A stretch of DNA of 64,000 bases, taken from the NCBI GenBank assembly GCA_012295275.1, contig CM022677.1, forward strand, positions 6,683,280 to 6,747,279, read 5' to 3'. Origin of the DNA: Chrysomallon squamiferum. Lineage: Eukaryota > Mollusca > Gastropoda > Neomphalida > Peltospiridae. The position numbers were made by a program, and so were the translations under genes. Numbering within the stretch: the stretch's first letter is position 1; every line of letters begins with the position of its first letter. This document shows positions 10,364 through 21,232 of this stretch, piece by piece. The notes under the pieces are model-generated. The model had not been told where the DNA came from. It saw nothing but the letters and a program-made list of their open reading frames with translations, and searched no databases.

Positions 10364-10660
10364 CTGTGAAACAATCCAAACCTTCTCTACCTGTGAAACA
10401 ATATCATGACAGAGTCCAAAGTATGTATATTCAGTCTGCCTAGAATTCAGAAAATGATTTAATATAAATGGAATAAGACACAAAGACCAAACTGCCATTA
10501 ATAAAAAAAAATAAAAAAAAGTACAAGTAAATGCAAGTTAATATAGTAGAAAACTGAAACACATTTTCATTACTAAATTAACAAAATTAAGAATGCCTGT
10601 TTGATTAGCCGTTTGATTTTTTTCCTTCCCAAAGAAGGTCGGATGCTTGGTTGGGGCTAC

Positions 10661-10911
10661 CCTTCATAAGACTGCCCTTCATAGCCATCAGCTCCTGCAT
10701 TAACACAGCATTTTCCAAATCCAGTCTTTGAGCTTCTGGAGTTTCCTTGGGTTCGTCAAGCAGAGGATCAAAGTGTAAACTCTCCAGCTCCATGATGGTC
10801 ATTCTGACCGCTGCCTGGTCATTCTTCAGTGACTGAATGTACTCACGCAGTCTCTGTTCATCGAGTTTGGTGAAGTCAGTGTCCACTGAGCTGGCCGTAA
10901 AACTGGACGTG
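10661..10911 (-). CDS. MCC: MCC exon (DEQRLREYIQSLKND ... LENAVLMQELMAMK)
   Basis: Open block. It starts in phase 2 after TGTCCAG and reads TSSFTASSVDTDFTKLDEQR, LREYIQSLKNDQAAVRMTIM, QRLDLENAVLMQELMAMK. It is close to the human sequence throughout. The 3' border is unclear. After AMK the sequence reads GSLMK before a weak donor (GGTAGCC). A short duplication of the ATGAAGGG motif, or an extra G, may have damaged the real donor. Confidence 0.85.
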
Positions 10912-11624
10912 CTGGACAATTCAAAATGAAAAGTTGGTTTGGTAAAGATTATCTCTAGTCATGGAAAAGTCAGTTAATCAACTTGAAATTTATAATTCTA
11001 TAATTAGGTGAAATCCTTTTAGAAAGATAGTTAATGCAAAGTCCAGTTAATTACAGCGTAGACTTTAATAAACTACAAAATCTAAATTTATCTTAGTAAG
11101 AAAAAAAACCCAGCTAGATGCAAAACTATGGTTTTTTTTACTTATAAGTCAATTTTGGGTAATAAAAGAAATAACAAAGGTTTAAAAATAGATTCCAATA
11201 AAGTACAAAATAAAGATAATTTATATATAAAAACACAATTACTTTAAGTATTCAAAACAATGTAGATTAAATTCAATACAAAGGTATTGTCTCTGTTTTT
11301 GAAGGTAAAAAAATACAGTCCATTTAAATATAAAGTCAGTTTAAATACTGAAAAACAAACTATTAATGTATAAAATACAGTCAGTTTCAGTATTAAACTT
11401 TAAGAGAACAGTTAAAATGCTAAACACAAAATCTTATTAGACAGAAAAGCAATTACAGTAAAGTATAAAACAAAGTCAAATTAGAATAGCAGATGTCATC
11501 TTGAAGTACTGAAAAACAAAGTGTATTAATTAACAAAGTTAGTTTCAGTATTAAAAAAACTAAAACTAAAAATAATGGAAAACAAAGTCCATTTAATACA
11601 GAAAGACTTCAAGTAAAGCATCAC
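10912..11624. other. Intron-like sequence in the MCC locus, loosely repeated
   Basis: No coding similarity. Many short recurrences of AAATACAGTC-, AAAGTCAGTTT- and ACAAAGTCCA-like words from 11030 to 11620 suggest a heavily diverged tandem repeat. Confidence 0.5.
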
Positions 11625-11808
11625 CTTGCAGTTCTGCTGTTAGAAGAGAGATCTTTCCAAGGGTGAGAAGTACAGGGTGTGGTGTGAACTCCACAGCTTC
11701 TGTCCAGTTTGTGAAGTAGATGTCGAGCCACGCCTTCAGCAGACTTCCTCGAGTGATGAGCTCTCTGTAGTATAGACGTCACCTCCACCTGATCCTCACA
11801 CTCCTTTA
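11625..11808 (-). CDS. MCC: MCC exon (ILQRAHHSRKSAEGVARHLL)
   Basis: Open block after TTTCAG. It reads KECEDQVEVTSILQRAHHSR, KSAEGVARHLLHKLDRSCG and WKDLSSNSRTA, then a GTGATG donor. Human MCC has LKRAHDCRKTAENAAKALLM...LDGSCG...WESLSSNSHTS here. It ends in phase 2, which joins the next block in frame (AG plus C gives Ser). Confidence 0.85.
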
Positions 11809-12031
11809 CTGAAATTAACATATCGACTTATTGAAACTAAATATACATTCATGCAGTTACTTACAATTTAACTGTTACTCTTTCATAGAAAGAGTTAATG
11901 CAGAAATTATTAACACAAGCCATACTATATAACTGAAGGAAAAAGCAATCTCTATAATTAAGTTTTGTGTTTCAATTCTACCTACAAATAAAAATGTAAA
12001 TATAATTATTTTAATATTTATGCAGAATTAC

Positions 12032-12284
12032 CTTTCTTTTCAACTTCTCCCTGTCATCATTAATATGTTCAATATGGCTACATAGCTGTGTAAGTTCTAT
12101 TTCCTGTCTGCCTATGTGTTCTTGTAGAGCTGACCTTCATCGTTGTCTTTTTCTACGTCTTCTCTGAGACGTTGAACGACGTTGAGATCAACATCGTGGA
12201 GAGGAAAGTCTTTTCTTTCTGCAATGGCTGACTCCAGTTCTGAGACAACTTGGGAAAATTTTGCATTTATTTCATTACCTATTT
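12032..12284 (-). pseudogene. MCC: MCC exon, 1-base frameshift
   Basis: The first half reads GNEINAKFSQVVSELESAIA and LREDVEKDNDEG. The second half, after a 1-base slip near 12130, reads LQEHIGRQEIELTQL, then EHINDDREKLKRK and a GTAATT donor. The second half resembles the human stretch LREENESLTAML...AIREERDRLRRR. Without the slip the frame meets TAG at 12112. Confidence 0.7.
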
Positions 12285-12758
12285 CTAAAACAACCAAAAC
12301 AAAAAATTATTCTCGGTTTTAATGTTGTGTATACGTTATTTGGTAATTAAAGAAAAAAACACATGAATAAATTTTAATTTTATTTCTAAATTTAATTCTA
12401 CTTTTCTCTTCTGATCAAATTAACTGATTGAAAAAATATCTCATTTTAACTATATATTTATTTGGAACTTTTCTTTTTAATTCATTTATTCCTTCTAACA
12501 GTAAGAAAATGAGAAAAATATCTAATTTTAATTATATATTTATTTGTTACTTTCTTTTTAATGCCTTCTAGCAGTAAGTAAACGAGAAAAAACAAATTAT
12601 TATAATTTAATATTTAAAAAAATCCAACAAATTATAATATGTTGCTATTTATATAATAAATTAAAATTAAAATTAATAAACTTTTAAAACAATTGGACAT
12701 CTATCTAAAACAGCCAAAACTGTACAGTCAAAAAATAAATATAAAAGTAAATGATTAC

Positions 12759-12835
12759 CAGGTCTCGCAGACTGGAAGCCATTTGCATTATTCTCGTTGA
12801 TACTTCCTCCATTATTGCTTTTGTCTGATCATCTT
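12759..12835 (-). CDS. Possible MCC exon (DDQTKAIMEEVSTRI)
   Basis: Open block DDQTKAIMEEVSTRIMQMAS ending SLRDL before GTAATC, preceded by a long polypyrimidine tract (poly-T) and an AAG acceptor. Its position between two MCC exons argues for membership, but I see no convincing residue match to vertebrate MCC. The acceptor may be at 12836 or 12833. Confidence 0.45.
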
Positions 12836-12880
12836 CTTACACAGAAATGAAAAGAAAAAAAAAAAAAAAAAAAAAAAAAC
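12836..12880. repeat. Poly-A tract
   Basis: About 30 A residues at 12850-12879 on the + strand. On the - strand it is the poly-T upstream of the possible MCC exon at 12759-12835. Confidence 0.8.
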
Positions 12881-13273
12881 GTTCAAATGTCTTTACACTT
12901 TCTGGAATTTGGTATTTTCAACAAATTCCTAGAAATTATTTCTTAGTCTTTCATTAAACACAGTAAAGAACAGCAAGCTAATGGTGTTGTTTTACATCTG
13001 AATAATGACTGACTTGACTCATACAATGAAAGAAAAAAATGGTTAAATATCTTCGCATATTTCTGGAACTTCAGGTTTTCAGGAATCTTTTCTTGTCCAT
13101 TAAGACAGTGAAAAACCAGCAAACAAATGGTATTATTTTACAATACATAATGACAAGCCAAAACTATGTTTCATTATGTGTCCAGATAAATTATATTATT
13201 GTTTTTATTATTCATTAAAAGCAGAGAAGAACAGCAAACTCACACTATATATTATTTAATAAAGACCACTGAC

Positions 13274-13362
13274 CTGATGACATTAATCTGGTGTGTGTCT
13301 GTTTTCTTCATCAGCTCTGCAATGACGCTGTGAAGTTCAGTGACGCGTTCCTCGTAGAATCA
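13274..13362 (-). pseudogene. MCC: MCC exon with EERVTELHSVIAEL
   Basis: It reads FYEERVTELHSVIAELMKKT, then DTHQINVIR and a GTCAGT donor. The human counterpart is RYEERITELHSVIAELNKKI. The codon just after the TTTTAG acceptor is TGA in this frame, where human has an Arg codon; CGA to TGA would explain it. Confidence 0.82.
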
Positions 13363-13854
13363 CTAAAATATTTGAAATTTTGAATGGTTTTTGGATATAA
13401 CAGTCTTATAGACAAATTAAAAAACATACAGACAAAATTCTCTTAGCATTCAAAATAACAACAGACATTTTTTTTTTATGAATTTGAATTAGTATATACT
13501 GTATTTATTGAACCTATGTATTCTTTGTTTTATTGTCTGCTTAAGAAAACATCATAAATAAATAATTAAATAAATACATAAATAACCAAATAAGGCAGAA
13601 AGTAAATATATAATAATAAAAACTTTTTAAATTTAAATTTGGTCATCAGATTAACGTAAATATTTTCTAAATCTTTTCCATGAAGATAGCCAGAGTAGAT
13701 TTAAATCATCACCAAGAGTTATTGCCAAACACGTTATTTTCTAGTCAGGCTATATTCTTAGAATAACAACATTAAAAGGCAGGTGGAGATTTAATTTCAG
13801 GCTAATGCTAGGATAAAAAAAAAAATAAAAAAAAAAAAAAAAATCATTTCTTAC

Positions 13855-13959
13855 CTGACATTTAGTCAGTTATTTTTCTAACTGATCTCTTACGGCTGTT
13901 ACTTGTGCCAACCTGTTGTTCAGCTCGATTATCTCCCATTTCAGAGAGGTCAAGGCCAC
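13855..13959 (-). pseudogene. MCC: MCC N-terminal coiled-coil exon with in-frame stop
   Basis: It reads VALTSLKWEIIELNNRLAQV, then RDQLEK, a TAA and LTKCQ before a GTAAG donor. Human MCC has ALASLKGDIVELNKRL...LLEKKLAKAQ at this place, so the TAA replaces a lysine codon (AAA to TAA). The block is 105 bp, exactly 35 codons, and the acceptor is CGCCAG. Confidence 0.8.
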
Positions 13960-14094
13960 CTGGCGAAGCAGGGAAAGAAAATAAATAATTTTAAATTATT
14001 ACATTTTACAACTAAATTAAAACATGTTATTTTTGAATGTTTGTGATTCAGTCTATTTTATCATTCCTAAAGCTAATTAATGAAAAAAATATCG

Positions 14095-14097
<3 letters not shown>

Positions 14098-14138
<41 letters not shown>
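14098..14138. repeat. (AAT)n microsatellite
   Basis: About 13 AAT units; another run of about 19 units is at 15295-15352. Confidence 0.9.
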
Positions 14139-14140
<2 letters not shown>

Positions 14141-14771
14141 GTGAAAATAAACTAAATATTTTAAAATAAAATACATACGTGCATGTATAAGTTGTTGTTA
14201 CTGCTCTTGTTACGTTAAAACGCATGTGTGTGTGTGTGAAAGTGATTTGAATTGTAAGCTATTTTATAAAACTCAGCTATAAATACTACTTGCTATTATT
14301 TGTATTAGTTATTACAACTACTTCTGCTACTTGCTACTAAGAATAACTGTAATTAATCATGTACGAGCAGTATGTCCAGTAAGGAACAGAACATAAATAA
14401 TCCGAATAAAACAAAATATGAATGCAATTAAATATAACAACAAAAGAACGATCGTTAATATATTGTTATTCATTATTACAAAAATTCAGCTAAATTACTC
14501 AAAAAAATTAAAGTTGAGTCTTGTAACAAGTTTCTATGTCGTATTGTTTAATAATTTATTTTCGATTATCTGCACTTTAAAACTATCCAGAAACGCAGAC
14601 GACAAAACATTTTAGAACCTAAATTACAAACATGTACTTCAAACTATATAAAGAAAGAAAGAAAAAAAAAGTACTGTAGCATTACCTGAATATACAAAGA
14701 AATCAACTCTTCGTGATTCTTAGAATCTACATTTATTTGCAATTATATGAGAGTAATCTCCCTTCAGCTAC

Positions 14772-14818
<47 letters not shown>

Positions 14819-15294
14819 TCTGTTTGTGGAGTTGACGGTGTACGTCATTGCACATCACAGAAAATCGTTAATAACGAAACGTCGTATATATCTGTATAAA
14901 GGTGTGTTCAAGGAATATCAATGTATATACAGTAAACAACATAACGTGTCTATTAAGATAAAATACAAGCAATAAAAATAAAGACAATCGACTGTGAAAA
15001 CCGGATTCATTGAGACCAGCGTGGTGTGCCGTTTTAGACAGTGCCGATTTAATAACATTAAAATAAGAAAACTGAAATATTTGTTTTATTATTACAAATG
15101 TTAATGGTCTATCAGTTGTCTCTGTCGACTGCGTTTTCTTCATATTCCTCTCCAAACTCCTCAGTCATGTCCTCCAAGTTTTACATTAATTGCAAAAGCT
15201 GATTTCGATAACAGCAGCAGAAGATTTAATTTGTTTGCTACTTTAAGATAATCAATGTACGAAAGTTTGTTTGTATCGTCAGTCCATTCAGATT

Positions 15295-15351
<57 letters not shown>

Positions 15352-15625
15352 TATAATCATGACTTAACCAATACAGTTTGTATACTTACAACAAACCGGC
15401 CATCTGAAATGTTCGAGGATAATTTATGCAATGTACAGCGAGAACTGACATTTATGATAATTCTGTAAAATAAAAATGAATTAGGAAAATACCGAATCAA
15501 TGTGGTGAATTTTATATATTTTTTTTTGTTATACATTTTAATTCAGTAAAACAAGCAAAAATATAAGACAGTCTATTTTAACTCAGTGAATTAATAAATA
15601 ATAAGCTGTTTTCTGTGTGTATGTG

Positions 15626-15627
<2 letters not shown>

Positions 15628-15667
<40 letters not shown>
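15628..15667. repeat. (GT)n microsatellite
   Basis: About 20 GT units, followed by a (TA)n run at 15742-15767. Confidence 0.9.
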
Positions 15668-15669
<2 letters not shown>

Positions 15670-16515
15670 GTTCTTTTGATTGACCTCATTGTTTAACGCA
15701 TCATATACGTAATGACAATTTACATCTACAATGGACAGCTAATATATATATATATATATATATATATGATTTAATTATTACAAGCAGTGTAACCCATTAT
15801 TGACTACTGATAATAAAAATTTGCTGTGCATATCAAAAGAGACTTGTCGACGTTTGGCTGAAATAAGTAGACACTGGTAAATTTAATACTTTAAACATAC
15901 GGACCTATGAAAGATAACTATTTAAAAAAAAAAATATTATAAATATTCACATACAGCATATTTGATTATTTTGTTGTTGTTTTTTTTATTATTATTTTTA
16001 GTAAATAAATAAATTAATTAATTAAACAATCCTTTAAAATATATCTCTTTTACAAGTTAAAACGATGTTTAATTTTCATCTCAAGAACAAAGAATTAACT
16101 AGTGTAACAGATGTTACAATGAGCAAGCATGTTTATATAGGTTTGTCGATGTATTTTATGTCTAAAGGCAAAGAGTAGCATTTGCAATGATTCTAAGGCC
16201 TTAAAGAAAATCGAGAGACAAGAGGACGTAATTATTATATTTTGAACGAGAGTAATTATTTACACAAACAGGCATCTTTGAAAAATACTGCGGAATTAAC
16301 CAAGAAAGAAAGAAGGGATGAAAAAAAAAAATAATAATAAAAGAAATAAAAATAAAGGAAATCAATAAAATCCAATAACAAATACTTTTACTATATATTT
16401 TATTATTTATTTATTATTTTAAATAAATGCCTATGGAAAATATTTACAAACAACAAATTAATCAATAAGCAAGAAATCTCTTTCTGGGATCTGCTCACAT
16501 TAAAAGTTGCATCAT

Positions 16516-17625
16516 TTATTCTTCTGGATTTGTGGAACATGGTCGCTTAAATACTTGCTCTTTTTCTAGAATCCAGTAAGTTGATACCCATTTAGAGCCA
16601 ATAAGAACGGGACAAGCTCCGTGAATTGTCATTTTGTTAGGTGAACCATTCCGATATAAATTATACCAAAATATAGCTGCACCTGCTTTAGGTTGTATTC
16701 TTACACCAAGATAAGGAAACACTGTTGCACCTCCTTCTACATCACTCAAATAGTTTAACCACGTGGCAATTCTGTTTTCACCGGAAGAATATGCTATGTT
16801 GAAATAGTCAGTATGAGCCGTGAACTGTCCGCCTATTCCATAGTTTGCCACCTGAAGTGGTTCTGAAGCTTTCATTGAAAGACCTGTGATTGCTTCAATT
16901 CGTTTCTGAATTCTCGCGTCTACTTCTATGAAACCTCTTCCTAGACATGTATGTTTGTTAATTCTTTTCTCAGATTTGATATTTTTTCCACAGTGATTGA
17001 TTTCAGATGGTTGTAAAAGTGGCAAAGAAACTGTTTTAATGTCTTCAATTGCAGCATCACTGATAAAATCATGATAGAGAACAATTTTCGGTGAGAAATG
17101 CAGAATCTCTTCTTTAGCAGGCTTAAGAATTAGAAGCGGATTTTTGTTGTTGTAATGGTAGCGACATTTCAGACGATGTGTCTGTCGTACTTTTATAAAT
17201 TCTTTACCACGACAGAGAGCATCGAAAGTTGTTTTTTCTTTAACTATGACATTTTCTTTTCTCTTTTCTGTCCTTGAATACTTTTTCCTTCCGTTCGGAG
17301 CACGTTCTAGTTCAGGAGCTAACATTAACTGTTCATTTGTCAGATTTAAAACTTGCTCTATCTGTCCCGCTAATTCTCTACCGTGTATTTCATAGTCATG
17401 AAATTTTTTCTGTTCTTTGTTTCTCAAGACTTGTCTCCATCCAGATATGAACATAGTTGTATTTTTTCATTTTGTAAGCAAGGCGACCTAATTGATAACA
17501 GTCTTCTGCTGATAATCTCTGTATATATCGTTCATGTATATAAAACCGTCTGCTAATCTTGTCGCATTTAATTTGTACGTGTCTTGAAGTCGAAACACAG
17601 CTGCAGCGGCCCCTTCTAAATCTTC
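16516..17625 (-). pseudogene. P4HA: Prolyl 4-hydroxylase alpha subunit, frameshifted near its start
   Basis: A 312-codon open frame (17454-16516) covers the catalytic half of collagen prolyl 4-hydroxylase alpha, a 2-oxoglutarate and Fe(II) dioxygenase of the ER. Visible residues are the iron ligands H214 and D216 (FTAHTDYFN) and H278 (IHGACPVL), and the 2-oxoglutarate lysine K288 (GSKWVSTYW). Around them lie LQVANYGIGGQ, ENRIATWLNYLSDVEGGATV and AIFWYNLY. It ends in NPEE and TAA, with no ER-retention signal beyond that. Upstream, in other frames, lie RLSAEDCYQLGRLAYKMKKY (peptide-binding TPR domain) and EDLEGAAAAVFRLQDTYKLN, starting at a possible acceptor at 17626. Two frame changes (about 17410 and 17518) separate these from the catalytic part. 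The family is usually above 500 residues. The N-terminal domain and signal peptide are not in view. Confidence 0.85.
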
Positions 17626-18084
17626 CTAACTTGGAAGATGTTCGCGGATTTCTTATATTAATAATTTGTTTATGTTAGAATAAAGTAACATACAGACAAA
17701 AAAGAAAACAAAAACACTCCTCAAGAAAAACAAAAAAACAAGAACAAAAAAACAGATTAAAATGTGCATTACAGCTGTCATTTATAAGTGGCGCACTTCT
17801 TAAGTTATGAAGATTTTGAAGTGTTGTCTGCAGTTGTTCTGTTTCTTCTTCAAAACACATACAAATCAGATGTCACTACTTATTTTTTATTATGTTATTC
17901 CACATTTTTTATTTTTTTTATTTTATTTTATGAATATGTTTGAATAAATGTCAGTTTTAATTGATACAAAATGTTTTTATCCAGAATCATTACACTTTAT
18001 TTCATTTCTATTTTTCTTTTTCTTTTTCATTCTTTCTCTGTAGCGGACCTTATTCTGCGAAATATGAAGAATCTCCTCTTAAGT
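17626..18084. other. Spacer upstream of the P4H copy
   Basis: On the - strand 17860-17675 is open and reads FEEETEQLQTTLQNLHNL before becoming Phe-rich. It might be a fragment of the P4H N-terminal helix, but I cannot match it. The rest is AT-rich. Confidence 0.3.
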
Positions 18085-18650
18085 AAATAAATACTGAACA
18101 GAAAAAATGATATTAGCAGTATTAAGTAAATAAATAATGTACAGTAACGTGATATTAGCAGCATTAAGTAAATAAATAATGTACAGTCACGTGATATGAG
18201 CAGCATTAACTAAATAACTATTGTACAGTAACGTGATATTATCAGAGATAAATAAAAAAATAAAAAGTACTGTGCAGTAAAAAAAGAACTGGTATTAGCA
18301 GTAGTAAAAAATCAACTGTACAGTAACGTGATATTAAATAAATACGTTAAATAAATAAATACTGTAAAGAACTGTACAACGTTATATTAGCAGTATTAAA
18401 TAAATAAATACTGTACACGAACGTGATATTTGCAGCGTTAACTAAACAAACACTGTATAACTAAATAAACGTGATAGTAGCAGTATTAAGTAAATAAATA
18501 CTGAACCGTAACGTAATAGTAGCAGAAATTAAGCAAAATAAATATGTACAGTAACGCGATATTAAGTAAATTAAAAACTGTGACGTGATATTAGTAGTAT
18601 TAAGTAAAGAAATACTGTACAGTGACGTGTGATATTAACCAAGACGTTAA
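18085..18650 (+). repeat. Degenerate minisatellite, unit about 45 bp
   Basis: About a dozen diverged units with the core TACAGTAACGTGATATTAGC and AGCATTAAGTAAATAAATA. Period varies from about 40 to 60 bp. Cores recur near 18130, 18185, 18230, 18310, 18420, 18500, 18545 and 18620. Confidence 0.85.
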
Positions 18651-18830
18651 TACTGGAACGACGGCGACATTACTAGAAATCACAATAATGTATTTGAAGA
18701 GGTGATTCGCCCGCTAAAGAATAATGAGAAGGACTCTAGAAAGCTTGAAACAACGCCGTTACGACGGCAACGATGGTGATATTGATAGAAATGGTATAAT
18801 ACATTTTATAATAGGATATCAAACATTGGT
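18650..18830 (+). repeat. CpG-rich dispersed monomer, two copies
   Basis: Copies are centred at 18660-18690 (GGAACGACGGCGACATTAC) and 18750-18795 (GTTACGACGGCAACGATGGT). They belong to the family also seen at 33330-33390 and 41511-41890. CpG density is much higher than in the surrounding sequence. Confidence 0.8.
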
Positions 18831-19640
18831 AAATTCCTGCACAATAATAAGCAACTTGTAGTGTGAGTTGTAAGTTTTGTGATTTTATTTGGTGCATTAA
18901 TATAAATAAGAACAAGAAAGAAAAAGTACGGGAAAAAAAAAAAAAACACCGTTTATTTGAAGTTTACGGTCAACGATTGGCTAATAATAAGATAAAAAAA
19001 ATATAAATAAATAAATAAAATAAATATATTTTAATAAAGGTTGTGATGTTCCTTTATTTTATTTTATTTGTTTTGAACATTATTTTAATTTTGTTTTTAT
19101 TTATTTTTTTTTTTTTTTTTTTGGGGGGGATTGTATATGCAGAAAAATGCGGGATGATTGTCGGACTTTACGGATTTACTTGTTTATTTAATGTTCGAAG
19201 AATTTTCTACAGAACTGGTGTAATCGCATTAAAACAGTTGTTTAAAGTATTTGATTTTGTGAAGGAGACAGGTATTACTATTTATTATTATAAATGTTAA
19301 TGTGTTTGGATTTTTTTCGTTTTATTTAATTATAATTTAAAAGTCATAGACAACTGATGGCAGCCATATTATTTGAGAACAATATTTATTTATTTATTTA
19401 TTTATAATTTTTTCAAATAACGACACTCGATTAATAATAACATTCACCAGTGGTTGTACTAATGTGAACAACATAAACAACGTCATGATGTATCAGCAAA
19501 TTTTGAGTGGCCAGTAATTAAATTTGTTTTAAAATAAATTGACTTGTGTAGCACACACCAAAGAAACACCACACAACAAGTCACAGAGAATTTAAAATTA
19601 TTATTATTATTGTTATTGTTATTATTATTGTTATTATTTT

Positions 19641-19673
<33 letters not shown>

Positions 19674-20290
19674 TATTATCATTATTATTTTTTTTTTTTT
19701 TTGTTGTTGAAATAAACTAATAAAACTATTAAAAGAAAATATGTTAATTTTGTTTGACAGGTTGTTTTCAGTCACTTTATTTATGATTTATTATTTTCAA
19801 AGATTTAGGTTAAATTGCTTACTTGCTCTATAATTATTAAACATATTAAACTTTATAATGGGTGGGTCCCTAAATGCTTTCATATTATTTAAGCTAAATA
19901 CCTGTATAGCTCTATGTTAACACTAAAAACAAATAAAGATGAATACAAATTTAAGAAATACATGACCAGGTTATTTCATATGTAGATGATGCTATAAAAA
20001 TTAATAAAATTATTTATAAAAAAAAATATTTAACACACAAATAAACACTCAAATAATTTGTTATCCTGTTCTTTGTTTCTCTTCTTTTCTTAATGGTCAA
20101 TTTTAATTTATTTATTTACACTTTGTTTTGTTTTGTTGTAATTCCTTCTTTTTCATCTTCTTCTTCTCTTATTATTATTACTACTTTTTATTATTATTAT
20201 TAAGTTTTATTTTTATTATTATTATTTTTGTGATCTTTATTATTATTATCCATTTTATTTTTCATATCATTACTAAGAATTTTTATTTTT
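18831..20290. other. AT-rich spacer with poly-T and ATT runs
   Basis: No gene seen. It includes poly-T at 19108-19128 and 19639-19672, (ATT)n near 19600-19640, and TTTA runs near 19390. The stretch 20090-20190 resembles 44890-44985 and 26540-26600. Confidence 0.6.
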
Positions 20291-20302
20291 TATGTTTTCT
20301 AG

Positions 20303-20360
20303 GTCATGTGGAGAAAATGTTCCAAATGAATTTAAAGAATGGTTCTGTAAAAAATCAGAT
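20303..20360 (+). pseudogene. Exon-like block SCGENVPNEFKEWFCKKSD
   Basis: Open block between TTTTCTAG and GTGAGTG reading SCGENVPNEFKEWFCKKSD. A diverged copy with the same donor flank (GATGTGAGTGAAATATT) is at 26602-26640. The WFC ending recalls the second half of a CW zinc finger, but the first half is not visible, so I make no family call. Confidence 0.35.
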
Positions 20361-20479
20361 GTGAGTGAAATATTTTATAAATTTCTCATCCAGCTACACA
20401 ATCATTGATCAGTATCACACTGTAGAGTGCAAGTGCTGCTGGAATACTATAATATGATATATCGATGGTTTACATGTAT

Positions 20480-20842
20480 CAACAGGAACAAGAAGAAAAG
20501 GGCAGAGCACCATTGAAGTCTGCTTTTTTGTGAAATCAAGCTGATGCTGGTAAAAACACTTCATCTGCTACGCTGCAAAACAAAAAACTAGGCAGACGAC
20601 TGCGATGGCAAAAATAACAGCCAGAAACTTGAGCAGCAGGTAACATCTGAGCTTGCCGCTCTGAGAATGAAGCTGGATGAGAAGATAAAGAAAAGAGAGA
20701 GAAGAAAACAAAGGCTGTAGCTGAAGCAGAACAAGATGAGACTCAGGAAGGCAGCGTTCATGAGAGTGATGTCAGCGATATTGACAGTTCGAAGGACCAA
20801 GCTAGTCCTCTACCTGATTCAGACAACACAATTCCAAGTTGC
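20480..20842 (+). pseudogene. Coiled-coil and acidic exon-like block, frameshifted
   Basis: It reads QKLEQQVTSELAALRMKLDE and KIKKRE in one frame. After a 1-base slip near 20700 it continues KKTKAVAEAEQDETQEGSVH, then ESDVSDIDSSKDQASPLPDS, in the next frame. A helical, charged, then acidic Ser/Asp-rich protein piece. I do not recognise the family. Confidence 0.4.
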
Positions 20843-21185
20843 AAGTTTTTTTATCTTATTTCTATTTCTTAGCAAATAAAATAAGTTTTATAGTAACAAC
20901 TCTTTACTGATTGTAAATTAGCATAGTAATAATCATTTGTTTGCTATTGTTTTGTTGTATTGTGTCTGAATAATCCAGTAACTGATAACAGTAAAATTTA
21001 AATAATATAGAAACATTAGTTATTTATTTTTAACAGTTTATTATTTTTATTATTTTATTTGTATTTTTATTTTCAGAATACACATACAGCTCTAATTGAT
21101 GTGCTGATGTTGGCTAGTGAAGTTGTTTCAGTACAAGTTGCTGTCCAGCACTGAGTATAAAGTTTGCTGCCACTGAAATTATTCT

Positions 21186-21189
<4 letters not shown>

Positions 21190-21229
<40 letters not shown>
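21190..21229. repeat. (TC)n microsatellite
   Basis: About 20 TC units at the border of the dispersed repeat. Confidence 0.9.

Positions 21230-21232
<3 letters not shown>

Larger units (their letters stand above)
9206..13959 (-). pseudogene. MCC: MCC (mutated in colorectal cancers) homologue, broken and missing central exons
   Basis: Seven exon-like blocks in the right order on the - strand match the coiled-coil protein MCC, a cytoplasmic scaffold of Wnt and cell-polarity signalling. They are 13959-13855, 13362-13274, about 12835-12759, 12284-12032, 11808-11625, 10911-about 10661, 10363-10184 and 9426-9206 (the third is only weakly assignable). Matching motifs include EERVTELHSVIAEL, QRLDLENAVLMQELMAMK, MEKEKRALELRL and SEIRHQQSAEFVNDLKRAN. 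Defects are an in-frame TAA in the first block, a TGA at the start of the second, and a 1-base frameshift in the fourth. The highly conserved middle (the part of human MCC around NSRIEHLKSQNDLL to the ALAESEQ region) is absent between 11809 and 12031, and the last exon is absent below 9206. It is either a pseudogene or a mis-assembled, unpolished gene. Confidence 0.85.
13960..16515. other. Spacer with microsatellites, no gene seen
   Basis: AT-rich spacer between the MCC and P4H loci. It contains (AAT)n at 14098-14138, (TA)n at 14778-14814, (AAT)n at 15295-15352, (GT)n at 15628-15667 and (TA)n at 15742-15767. I find no coding similarity on either strand. A first exon of the MCC locus could lie here but is not recognisable. 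Confidence 0.55.

Noticed and set aside
18085-18650. Hypoxia-response element cluster controlling P4HA
   Set aside because: RCGTG words come from the minisatellite unit; nothing else supports regulation and the P4HA copy looks broken. Kept only as a low-interest remark.
20303-20360. CW-type zinc finger (MORC-like)
   Set aside because: Only a WFC ending is similar; the first half with W and the C-x2-C pair is not found next to it.
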